In this document: piece by piece, positions 16,660 to 24,115 of the stretch
Position numbering within the stretch: position 1 is the first letter of the stretch
How the letters are laid out: each line of letters starts with the position of its first letter
Origin: GCA-020343675 sp964462945
GTDB taxonomy: Bacteria; Planctomycetota; Phycisphaerae; Sedimentisphaerales; Anaerobacaceae
Length of the DNA: 64,000 nt
NCBI GenBank assembly: GCA_964462945.1
Contig: CAYWZW010000009.1
Coordinates: 37,760-101,759 of the forward strand
Direction of reading: 5' to 3'
Translations under genes and position numbers: made by a program
The notes under the pieces: generated by a model
Seen by the model: the letters and a program-made list of their open reading frames with translations, nothing else
The model's database searches: none
What the model was told of the DNA's origin: nothing

Positions 16660-17784
16660 ATGGGCGATAGATGTTTTTTCTTTGCCGGCGGAGGGACGGG
16701 AGGGCACATTTACCCTGCCCTCGCGGTGGCCGAGCAGATCGCCAGGCTTGACCCGACGGCAAGAATACACTTTTTTTGCAGCACCCGCTCTATCGACAAA
16801 CACATCCTCGCCCAGACGGGCCTGGACTACCGCGTGCTTCCAGCCAAAGGTTTCTCCATCCGCGCCAAGGGCCTCATGGATTTCTATAAGTCCTTCCGGA
16901 CAAGTTACAGGATGGCCAGAGAGGCGATTACGGAGAGCTGGAACACCGTCGTGGTAGGTATCGGCGGGTATGTTTCAGCGCCGGTTTGTCTGGCGGCGCA
17001 TCGATCCAAAGTTCCAATTGCCCTGTTGAACGTGGACATTGTGCCGGGGCGGGCGAACAAGATCATTGCGCGCTGGGCGGACGAGATTTTCGTGCAGTTC
17101 CAGGAGACCGGGCAATATTTCGCCAAAAGAAAAAAGCCGGTCAGCGTTGTTGGCTGTCCCTTGCGAGAGGGTTTCAGCCATCCTGAGCCGGACAAGGCGA
17201 TTGGGCAATTGGGTCTTGACCGGGAAAAGAAGATTCTGCTTGTAACCGGCGCATCGAGCGGCTCGGAGAACATCAACAGTGCGGTCTGTTCGCTGCTGGA
17301 GAAGCTAGAGGCTTTCGCCGATGACTGGCAGATCGTCCATCTTGCCGGGCACAACAATTACGAAAGAGTTGACAGTTGTTACAGCGATGCCAAGATCAGC
17401 CACAAGGTTTTAGACTACTTCGATGATATGGCAGATCTGCTGGCCGCCGCAGACCTGGTTATCGGCAGAAGCGGGGCGGTCAGCGTGGCCGAATACGCGG
17501 CCGCTGCGGTGCCCAGCATCTGTATGCCTTATCCGCATCACAAAGACAGGCAGCAATATCTCAATGCGGGCAAGCTGGTCGAGGTCGGAGCGGCCGTCAT
17601 TGTCGATGATCTGCCCGATGAAAAAGACCGCTCTGAATGGCTTTGGGAGGAGCTGGAAAGGCTGATGAAGGATCAGGAGGCCCGGCAGGTGATGGCCGAA
17701 GGGTGCAAAATAGTCGCGAACCTGGACGCAGACCTGAAAATCGCACAAAAACTGCTGCAAATGGCGCCGGCAGATGCCCGGTGA
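16660..17784 (+). CDS. murG: MurG-type UDP-GlcNAc:lipid I glycosyltransferase
   Basis: About 374 residues from the ATG at 16660, placing FFFAGGGTGGHIYPALAVAE at the N-terminus as in MurG; the upstream open frame includes the terminator and is not coding. The middle holds VGIGGYVSAPVCLAA and the C-terminal half RSGAVSVAEYAAAAVPSICM followed by PYPHHKDRQQYLNA, corresponding to the UDP-GlcNAc-binding GT28 motif. MurG adds GlcNAc to lipid I at the inner membrane, making the lipid II precursor of peptidoglycan. It stands alone here, outside a dcw cluster. No good ribosome binding site precedes the ATG. MurG-like GT28 enzymes with other acceptors exist, but the GGGTGGH motif favours MurG. Confidence 0.85.
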   Translation: MGDRCFFFAGGGTGGHIYPALAVAEQIARLDPTARIHFFCSTRSIDKHILAQTGLDYRVLPAKGFSIRAKGLMDFYKSFRTSYRMAREAITESWNTVVVGIGGYVSAPVCLAAHRSKVPIALLNVDIVPGRANKIIARWADEIFVQFQETGQYFAKRKKPVSVVGCPLREGFSHPEPDKAIGQLGLDREKKILLVTGASSGSENINSAVCSLLEKLEAFADDWQIVHLAGHNNYERVDSCYSDAKISHKVLDYFDDMADLLAAADLVIGRSGAVSVAEYAAAAVPSICMPYPHHKDRQQYLNAGKLVEVGAAVIVDDLPDEKDRSEWLWEELERLMKDQEARQVMAEGCKIVANLDADLKIAQKLLQMAPADAR

Positions 17785-18007
17785 GACAGGCCAAAGACCG
17801 CCGTCTAACGGCGCGATTTTCCCTGAAATGGTTTGACAGCAGAGGCATGAACGAGGATAATTCCCGTCTTGGCTATCGGTGAGGATGGTTTTGAAGTGCC
17901 AGCGTGAATGTCCCCGGGCAGGCCCGGAGGACTGAGCCGGTTTTGGCTTTGACCACATATACGAAAGTTTTTCAGAACGGGGATCAGGATTAGAAAAAGA
18001 GGAAAAG

Positions 18008-19831
18008 ATGAATACAATCAGAAACACACGCCGTGATTTCCTGAAGCAGTCGATGTATCTTGGTGCCGCAGCGGTTTCAGCCGGTCCGCTAAGCAGGGTG
18101 TTTGCCGTTGGTTCGGCGGCCCCCGGCTCCAAGATGAAATTCGGCCTGGTCACTTACCAATGGGGCAGAGACTGGGACCTGCCGACGCTGATCGCCAACT
18201 GCGAAAAGACCAAGGTGCTCGGCGTCGAGCTGCGGACCGAGCATGCCCACGGAGTCGAATCGAACCTCAACGCCCAACAACGCCAGGAAGTAAAGAAGCG
18301 ATTTGCCGACAGCCCTGTTACGCTCGTGGGTCTGGGGACGAACTTCGCCTTCCATTACGCCGAGAAGGACAAGCTCCAGAAGGACATCGAGGGAGCGAAG
18401 GAGTATGTCAAGCTCTCGCGCGATATTGGCGGCTTAGGCGTGAAGGTCAAGCCGAACGATCTGCCCAAGGGCGTGCCGCAGGAAAAGACCGTCGAGCAGA
18501 TCGGCAAATCGCTCAATGAATTAGGCCGTTTCGGCGCCGAGTACGGCCAGAAGATTCGCCTCGAAGTCCACGGCGGATGCTCCCGCCTGCCCATCATGAA
18601 GGCGATTATGGACGTGGCCGACCATCCCAACGTCGGCGTTTGCTGGAACTGCAATGCGCAAGACCTCGAAGGCGAAGGGCTGGAGTATAACTTCAATCTG
18701 GTCAAAGGCCGCTTCGGTGATACGGTCCACGTTCGCGAGTTGAACATAGACGATTATCCTTACCAGCAATTGATCAATTTGTTCGCTGGAATGGACTACA
18801 AAGGCTGGATTCTTCTCGAAGCCCGCACTGAGCCTAAGGACCGCGCTGCGGCCCTCGCCGAGCAGCGTGTGGTCTGGGACGGCATGCTGGCCAAGGCCCG
18901 GGCATCAAAGGCTCCCGCAGCCAAGGGCGGCGTCGCCATCGATGAGGTTGACAACAAGTTAAGGGTCACGATCAACAGCAAGCTGTTCACCGAGTATTGC
19001 TATCAGGACGTGCCGCGTCCTTATTTCTATCCGGTGATTGGGCCGACGGGCGTGCCGGTCATTCGCCACTGGCCGATAAAGGACATCAATCCCGACGATG
19101 CGAAAGACCACGTACACCAAAAATCGTTATGGTTCACGCACGGGGCCGTAAACGGCCACGATTTCTGGGCCGAGGGCGACAAGTCCGGCAAGATCGTCCA
19201 CGATAAGTTTCTCAAGGTCAGCTCAGGACCTCAAAGCGGCGAAATCGTCTCAGCGAACAAGTGGGTCGCGCGGGACGGCAAAGTCGTATGTACGGACACG
19301 CGGACGCACAAATTCTACAACGTCCCGGATGGACAGATGATGGACTTCGAGGTCACTATCCATGCCTCGGAGGGTGAAGTTGTCTTTGGCGATACAAAGG
19401 AAGGCTCGATGGCGATTCGCCTGGCCCCGACGATGCAGCTCACACCGACCCCGGCCATGAAGCTCAAAGGCGAGACGGCCAAGGGCCATATCATCAACAG
19501 CGAAGGCGACGCCGACGCGAACACGTGGGGCAAGCGGGCAGCGTGGTGCGACTACTACGGGCCGGTTGACGGCCAGGTGGTCGGCGTGGCGATTTTCGAT
19601 CATCCTTCCAATCCGAAGCATCCGACGTGGTGGCACGTGCGGGATTACGGGCTGTTCGCCGTCAACCCGTTCGGGGTGCATGACTTCGAGAAGAAGCCCG
19701 CGGGGGCCGGTGACATCAAGATTCCGGCCGGCCAGAGTCTGACGTTTAAGTATCGCTTCTACTTCCACAAGGGCGACGAGAAGCAGGGCAGCGTGGCCGA
19801 ACACTACCGCCAGTACGCCGGGACGAAATAG
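18008..19831 (+). CDS. Tat-exported TIM barrel/DUF6807 (PmoA-like) fusion protein
   Basis: 607 residues; AAAGAGGAAAAG precedes the ATG. A twin-arginine signal (NTRRDFLKQSMYLGAAAVSAG) is followed by a xylose-isomerase-like TIM barrel (~38-300; FGLVTYQWGRDWDLPTLIANC, ELRTEHAHGVESN, EVHGG, GWILLEART), then a second domain (~315-605) with GPTGVPVIRHWPI, HQKSLWFTHGAVNGHDFW, WCDYYGP and HPTWWHVRDYGLFAVNPFG. That pattern is DUF6807, earlier named methane oxygenase PmoA but not related to methane oxidation. DUF6807 proteins usually stand alone next to oxidoreductases; fusion to a sugar-isomerase fold suggests both act on one carbohydrate in the periplasm. It is 53 bp upstream of the Gfo/Idh/MocA gene and likely co-transcribed with it. 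Confidence 0.85.
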   Translation: MNTIRNTRRDFLKQSMYLGAAAVSAGPLSRVFAVGSAAPGSKMKFGLVTYQWGRDWDLPTLIANCEKTKVLGVELRTEHAHGVESNLNAQQRQEVKKRFADSPVTLVGLGTNFAFHYAEKDKLQKDIEGAKEYVKLSRDIGGLGVKVKPNDLPKGVPQEKTVEQIGKSLNELGRFGAEYGQKIRLEVHGGCSRLPIMKAIMDVADHPNVGVCWNCNAQDLEGEGLEYNFNLVKGRFGDTVHVRELNIDDYPYQQLINLFAGMDYKGWILLEARTEPKDRAAALAEQRVVWDGMLAKARASKAPAAKGGVAIDEVDNKLRVTINSKLFTEYCYQDVPRPYFYPVIGPTGVPVIRHWPIKDINPDDAKDHVHQKSLWFTHGAVNGHDFWAEGDKSGKIVHDKFLKVSSGPQSGEIVSANKWVARDGKVVCTDTRTHKFYNVPDGQMMDFEVTIHASEGEVVFGDTKEGSMAIRLAPTMQLTPTPAMKLKGETAKGHIINSEGDADANTWGKRAAWCDYYGPVDGQVVGVAIFDHPSNPKHPTWWHVRDYGLFAVNPFGVHDFEKKPAGAGDIKIPAGQSLTFKYRFYFHKGDEKQGSVAEHYRQYAGTK

Positions 19832-19884
19832 ATTGAACGTATGCCGGAGCAGAAAACCTTTTTGTCAAGTTAGGAGAAGTTATT

Positions 19885-21372
19885 ATGAGCAAGCTGAGTC
19901 GTAGAGATTTTATGAAAAGTTCGATGGCCGTGGGAGCCGGCCTGACGCTGGCCGGGACCGCATCGCGAGTGCTGGGCGCCAATGACGACCTTCGCATCGC
20001 CGTCGTGGGCGTCGGGAGCCAGGGCGGCAGCCACATGAAGATTTTCAGCAAGATTCCCGGCGTCCGCCTGGTGGCTATCTGCGACGCCGACCGCGACCAC
20101 GTGGAGAAAAGGGCCGCCGAATTCGAGAAATCGGACGGTGCCAAACTCAAGACGTACACAGATGTCCGCGAGCTGCTGGAGAACAAGGAAATTGACGCGA
20201 TTACCTCGGCCACGCCGAACCACTGGCACGCCCTTGTCACCGTCTGGGCCTGCCAGGCGGGCAAAGACGTCTATATCGAAAAGCCCGCCTGCCACGAGAT
20301 CTGGGAAGGCCGCAAGATGGTCGAGGCCGCCCGCAAGTACGACCGCATCGTCCAGATTGGGACGCAGAAACGCTCTTCCGAAGCCCATAAGGCTGCGTTC
20401 GCGTGGATTCGCGAGGGCAATATCGGCCCCATGAAGTGGGTTCGTGGCTTCTGCTACAAGGGCCGTGGTCCTGGCACCAACGGGATTGTCAACGGCACAA
20501 ACGGACCGAATCCGGTCCCGGCGACTGTGGACTATAACCTGTGGTGCGGTCCCGCCGATATGGAACCGCTGCGGCGAACGGAGCTGCATTACGTCTGGCA
20601 CTGGGTCTGGAACACCGGCTGCGGCGATATCGGCAACCAGGGTCCCCATGAGATGGACCTGGCGCGATGGGCGCTGGGCGATCCGGGGCTGCCGACGCGA
20701 GCCTTTAGCATCGGAGGCCGGTTCGGCGTCGGTGACGCGGGCGAGACAGCCAATACCCAGATCGCCTTCTTCGACTACAAGCCGGCGCCGTTGATCTTCG
20801 AGGTGCGCGGGCTGCCGACCAAAAAAGGCGCCCGCAACATGGACAACTACCGCCGGACCGGTGTGGACATCGGCGACTGCGTGCAGTGCGAAGGCGGCTA
20901 CTTCCCCTGCGGCGACGGCGGCGGCTCCGTGTTTGACAACGACGGCAAGAGGATCAAATCCTTCACCGGAAAGGACTACGCCGGTATCGGCGGCGAGGGG
21001 CACCATGAGAACTTCATCAAAGCCGTGCGCAGCCGCAAGGTCAGTGACCAGAATGCCGACATCGAGGTTGGACATCTCTCGGCCGCCCTGTGCCATATCG
21101 CCAATACCTCGTACCGCCTGGGCAAAAAGGCAACACCCGATGAGATCAAGCAGGCCATCGGCGACAACGCCGAGATGATGGACTCGTTCAACAGGATGCT
21201 CGAACATCTGGCCGCCAATGAAGTGGACCTGGAGAAAGAGCCGATCGCGATGGGTCCGATGCTGACCATGGACCCGGCGAAGGAACAGTACGTCGGCGAG
21301 TACAGCGAAATGGCGAACATGTTCCTCAAGCGGAATTACCGCGAGCCGTTTGTTGTGCCGGATAAGGTCTGA
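19885..21372 (+). CDS. Tat-exported Gfo/Idh/MocA-family oxidoreductase
   Basis: 495 residues with AGGAGAAG before the ATG. A twin-arginine signal (SRRDFMKSSMAVGAGLTLAG) precedes the Rossmann fold (LRIAVVGVGSQGGSHMKIF; ICDAD as the beta2 end), and the EKPACHEIWEG loop provides the EKP motif of this family. The C-terminal half includes WHWVWNTGCGDIGNQGPHEM with the His typical of the planctomycete/Bacteroidetes subfamily. Such enzymes oxidise or reduce sugar hydroxyls using a tightly bound NAD(P), which explains function outside the cytoplasm after folded Tat export. Its neighbours (TIM barrel-DUF6807 fusion, sugar isomerase) point to keto-sugar based glycan degradation. The exact substrate cannot be read from sequence. 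Confidence 0.92.
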   Translation: MSKLSRRDFMKSSMAVGAGLTLAGTASRVLGANDDLRIAVVGVGSQGGSHMKIFSKIPGVRLVAICDADRDHVEKRAAEFEKSDGAKLKTYTDVRELLENKEIDAITSATPNHWHALVTVWACQAGKDVYIEKPACHEIWEGRKMVEAARKYDRIVQIGTQKRSSEAHKAAFAWIREGNIGPMKWVRGFCYKGRGPGTNGIVNGTNGPNPVPATVDYNLWCGPADMEPLRRTELHYVWHWVWNTGCGDIGNQGPHEMDLARWALGDPGLPTRAFSIGGRFGVGDAGETANTQIAFFDYKPAPLIFEVRGLPTKKGARNMDNYRRTGVDIGDCVQCEGGYFPCGDGGGSVFDNDGKRIKSFTGKDYAGIGGEGHHENFIKAVRSRKVSDQNADIEVGHLSAALCHIANTSYRLGKKATPDEIKQAIGDNAEMMDSFNRMLEHLAANEVDLEKEPIAMGPMLTMDPAKEQYVGEYSEMANMFLKRNYREPFVVPDKV

Positions 21373-21415
21373 CGACAGAAAACAGAAGGCAGAGGACAGA
21401 AGACGGAAGACAACC

Positions 21416-21440
21416 GTAGGGTGTGCAACTTGTTGCACAC
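21416..21440 (+). repeat. REP-like palindrome in the 5' untranslated region
   Basis: GTAGGGTGTGCAA followed by CTTGTTGCACAC: an 11-12 bp hairpin of the same family as the RAYT-linked palindromes. It ends 13 bases before the ATG of the next gene, where a Shine-Dalgarno sequence would be expected and none is seen. Confidence 0.75.
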
Positions 21441-21453
21441 GCGGTGACTGGCA

Positions 21454-22296
21454 ATGAAGTTTGCGTTGTGCAATGAGATGTTCGAGAGCCGGCCGATGGC
21501 CCAGGTCTGCTCGGTCGCCCGGCAGTTAGGCTATCACGGAATTGAGATCGCGCCGTTCACGCTGGCGCGGTCGGCCGAGGAGGTCACGGCCCGGCAGAAG
21601 AAAGAGGTCCGGCGAGTCATCGAGGACCACGGCCTGGAAACCGTCGGCTTGCACTGGCTTTTTGCCGGCCCGGCGGGGCTGCACATAACCACAACGGATA
21701 ATCAAGTCTGGGGCAGGACAAGGGATTACTTGTCCTGCCTCCTTGATTTGTGCAGCGGCTTAGGCGGCAAAGTCCTGGTGTTAGGCTCGCCCAAGCAGCG
21801 CAGCATCGTCGAGGGACAGACCGCAAAAGGCGCATGGCAGCGAGCCGTCGAATTGCTCAGCTCCGTTCTGGACAAGGCCGGCGAGCTGGGGCTGACGATT
21901 TGTCTTGAGCCGCTCTCGCCTGCTGAGACCAACTTCATCAACACCGTCGCCGAAGGGATGAAAATGGTCCGCCAGATCAATCATCCAAGCCTGAAGATTC
22001 ATCTCGACGTCAAGGCGATGTGCTCGGAGCCGACGCCGGACCTCGGCGAGCTCGGTCGAGCCGTGCCAGACATCATCCGCTCGGTGCGGGCCGAGGACAT
22101 CGGTCATTTTCACGTCAACGACCCGAACCTCTACGGCCCCGGCATGGGCGACATGGACTACGGCCCCATCGCCGAAGCGGTCAAGGAGGTCGGCTACAAC
22201 AAATGGCTCAGCGTCGAAGTCTTCAAATACGACCCCGACCCCGAAACCATCGCCCGCAAGAGCATCGAGTACCTCCACAAGTTCTGGAATGGGTGA
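21454..22296 (+). CDS. Sugar phosphate isomerase/epimerase (xylose isomerase-like TIM barrel)
   Basis: 280 residues without a signal peptide, so cytoplasmic. The fold pattern is that of the AP-endonuclease-2/xylose-isomerase-like TIM barrel: LGYHGIEIAPFTL at strand 2, VGLHWLF, VLVLGSPKQR, LTICLEPLSPAETNFI with the metal-ligand Glu, HLDVKAM, HFHVNDPN, and the final LSVEVFKYDPDPE Glu. Members include L-ribulose/D-tagatose 3-epimerases and 3-ketoglycoside-acting enzymes. It is the third gene of the carbohydrate cluster and the only one predicted to be intracellular, so it may process the product imported after extracytoplasmic oxidation. The start is placed at MKFALCNEMFESRP, but no Shine-Dalgarno is visible because a REP palindrome occupies the region. 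Confidence 0.88.
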   Translation: MKFALCNEMFESRPMAQVCSVARQLGYHGIEIAPFTLARSAEEVTARQKKEVRRVIEDHGLETVGLHWLFAGPAGLHITTTDNQVWGRTRDYLSCLLDLCSGLGGKVLVLGSPKQRSIVEGQTAKGAWQRAVELLSSVLDKAGELGLTICLEPLSPAETNFINTVAEGMKMVRQINHPSLKIHLDVKAMCSEPTPDLGELGRAVPDIIRSVRAEDIGHFHVNDPNLYGPGMGDMDYGPIAEAVKEVGYNKWLSVEVFKYDPDPETIARKSIEYLHKFWNG

Positions 22297-22317
22297 CCGG
22301 TACCTGCTGAGGATTAT

Positions 22318-22381
22318 GGTGTGCATGGCACACCCTACTTTTCAATCGGCGTCGCAGATTGTAGGGTGTGCCGTGCACACC
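22318..22381. repeat. Inverted REP pair upstream of the RAYT gene
   Basis: GGTGTGCATGGCACACCCTA (22318, minus orientation) and GTAGGGTGTGCCGTGCACAC (22361, plus orientation) flank ~22 bases. The pair sits 14 bases before the RAYT start codon, the typical position of REPs recognised by their own transposase. Confidence 0.85.
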
Positions 22382-22394
22382 GTTTCGGTGTCTG

Positions 22395-22967
22395 ATGCCC
22401 AACTACCGCAGACAATTTCAGCCGGGGGGAACGTTCTTTTTCACCGTTGTCACTGCACAGCGGTGCGACCTCTTTTCGGATGATGTGGCTCGTGCGTACT
22501 TGCGGACCGCCATTAGCACGGTTCAAAGTGAGCAGCCGTTCGACATAGTCGCAATCGTGCTGTTGCCGAATCATATCCATTGCATTTGGACCTTGCCCGA
22601 AAATGACAGCGATTTTTCCGCCCGCTGGTCGTGCATCAAGAGGTGGTTTACTAAGCAGTGGATTGCTGACCATCGCGACGAAGCAGCCATCTCCCCCACG
22701 CGTCGCAAGCATCGGGAATGCGGGATTTGGCAGAAGCGGTTCTGGGAGCACCACATCCGCGATGAGCAGGACCTGATTCATCATGTCAATTATATCCACT
22801 ACAATCCCGTAAAGCATCTGCTCGTGACTTGTCCTCACGCGTGGCCGTATTCCAGCTTCCGCCAGTGGGTGAAAGAAGGTTACTACAAAGAGGATTGGCT
22901 GTGCATTTGCGATGGCCGGCGGCCCATGACGCCAGATTGTGGTTCAATCACCGCCGCAGGCGAGTAA
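22395..22967 (+). mobile_element. REP-associated tyrosine transposase (RAYT, Y1/IS200-like)
   Basis: 190 residues from the ATG at 22395 (MPNYRRQFQPGGTFFFTVVT), a standard RAYT start. The HUH motif LLPNHIHCIW supplies the two metal-binding His, and VNYIHYNPVKHLLV carries the catalytic Tyr and the HYNPVKH box shared by this family; SSFRQWVKEGYY near the end is also typical. RAYTs bind and cut REP hairpins as single strands and are thought to spread them, while seldom moving themselves. REP palindromes with the head GTAGGGTG lie on both sides (22318-22381 and 23046-23066) and at 5297, 10477, 12284/12331 and 21416, which supports this protein as the source. The frame is intact. Confidence 0.93.
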
Positions 22968-23045
22968 CAACGGTCGCTATGCGATCACTTTCACCGTTTC
23001 GGCCGCATACTCCTGCCTGCGATGAGCCAGCAATCTCAGGATTAT

Positions 23046-23290
23046 GGTGTGCACGGCACACCCTACATGCTACATGCTGCTTGTCATGCTGAGCGAAGCG
23101 CAGCGGAGTAGGGGCGGCCCCATGTGGCCGCCCTATGAATCGGGCAACCACACGGGGTTGCCCCTACGGGCCGGCGAACGCACAAATCATAAATCTGATT
23201 GTCGATTGACGATTGTGGCGAGGCCGTCCCGGCCTTGCGTCCCGCTGGCATCTTGCCAGCGGTAGAGGACAAGGGCAAGATGCCCTCGCC
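23046..23290. repeat. Cluster of palindromic repeats downstream of the RAYT gene
   Basis: In order: REP palindrome GGTGTGCACGGCACACCCTA (23046); a TGTCATGCTGAGCGAAGCG element (23082); a second palindrome type with GTAGGGGCGGCCCC...GGTTGCCCCTAC arms (23108-23167); and hairpins CCGCTGGCAT/CTTGCCAGCGG and GGGCAAGATGCCC (23240-23285). No gene is present between 22968 and 23306. The concentration of different hairpins next to the transposase is notable. Confidence 0.75.
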
Positions 23291-23306
23291 ACATCGAACT
23301 TCTGAC

Positions 23307-23855
23307 TTACAGCAATTTCGCTCGCAGGCTCCGGGTCGCGCGGTGGAACCGGGCGCGGGCCTTCTGGGGCGTCGTGCGCGTCAGAGAGGCGATCTTGGCG
23401 TAGGGGAGCTGCTCGTAGCAGCGAAGCCCAAGCACGTCTCTGTGCTCCCGGCTGAGCTCCTCCAGCAGGGCCGAGAGCCGTTGGAGCGTCTCGGCGTGGA
23501 TTCTCGATTCCAAAACACCGTCATTGCGCCCGTTGCGCGATGGGTCCCCAAGCAGATGTTCTTTCGCCGAGGCGTGCAGCCGGGATAACCTGACGTTGTC
23601 CTGAATCTTGTTCCAGGCGATTCGATACACCCACGGCCAGAACTTTCGCGTGTCCCGCAGCGAACGAAGCTCCAGCACGACCGTCAGCAGCGTTTCCTGC
23701 AGAATATCCTCCGTCAGGTCGGGGTCCCAGGTGGTCCGCAGGACAAAGGGATACAGCCGCTCCCGGACGGCCACAGCCAGGTTTCCCATGCCCTCCCGGC
23801 TGCCCGAACGAGCGGCGATCAAGAGCTGCTGAATGGATTGACAACTGCGACTCAT
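23307..23855 (-). CDS. ECF-type RNA polymerase sigma factor
   Basis: About 182 residues from the ATG at 23855, with GAGGGTGAGGG eight bases upstream; upstream in-frame sequence is repeat-derived. Region 2 is recognisable by DPDLTEDILQETLLTVVLEL and the DTRKFWPWVYRIAWNKIQD box, region 4 by LEELSREHRDVLGLRCYEQL and YAKIASLTRTTPQKARARF. ECF factors direct polymerase to stress or envelope promoters under control of an anti-sigma factor. No anti-sigma gene is adjacent: downstream is the palindrome cluster, upstream a repeat tract and the ABC operon. It may thus be controlled by a distant partner or transcriptionally. Confidence 0.85.
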   Translation of the reverse strand: MSRSCQSIQQLLIAARSGSREGMGNLAVAVRERLYPFVLRTTWDPDLTEDILQETLLTVVLELRSLRDTRKFWPWVYRIAWNKIQDNVRLSRLHASAKEHLLGDPSRNGRNDGVLESRIHAETLQRLSALLEELSREHRDVLGLRCYEQLPYAKIASLTRTTPQKARARFHRATRSLRAKLL

Positions 23856-23990
23856 CTGTACGGCCCTCACCCTCATAAGGCCGCTCGCCCGCAAGAGGTA
23901 ACGGAAAAATCGCCGAGCATCCGCTCCGCAGGGGCGCGACGCGCAGGCGTCCCGAGCTTGTCCCTTAGGGACGAAGCCGAGGGACCTCAG

Positions 23991-24115
23991 AAAATATCGA
24001 ATATCGAACATCGAATGACGAAGGAAAGAGTATGCACGCCTCACTTCGACATTCGACATTCATCATTTGATATTCATTATTCGTTCTTTCTTTGTGTCTT
24101 TGTGCCTTCGTGGCT
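23991..24115. repeat. ATTCGATATTC tract joined to a CCTTCGTGGC repeat
   Basis: Contains AATATCGAATATCGAACATC and, inverted, TTCGACATTCGACATTCATC, then TTTGTGTCTTTGTGCCTTCG. The second part overlaps the 3' end of the gene at 24077 and supplies its last ~12 codons (SHEGTKTQRKNE). Confidence 0.6.

Noticed and set aside
17799..17820. Terminator after murG (CGCCG/CGGCG stem, then ATTTT)
   Set aside because: Stem of only five base pairs and a poor T-run; not strong enough to report as a feature.
18008..19831. Particulate methane monooxygenase role from the PmoA label of DUF6807
   Set aside because: The label is historical; the protein is soluble, Tat-exported and lies among sugar enzymes, with no copper or membrane features of methane monooxygenase.
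19870..21438. 522-codon minus-strand frame opposite the Gfo/Idh/MocA gene
   Set aside because: Longer than the real gene but with no start signal or domain; it also covers intergenic repeats.
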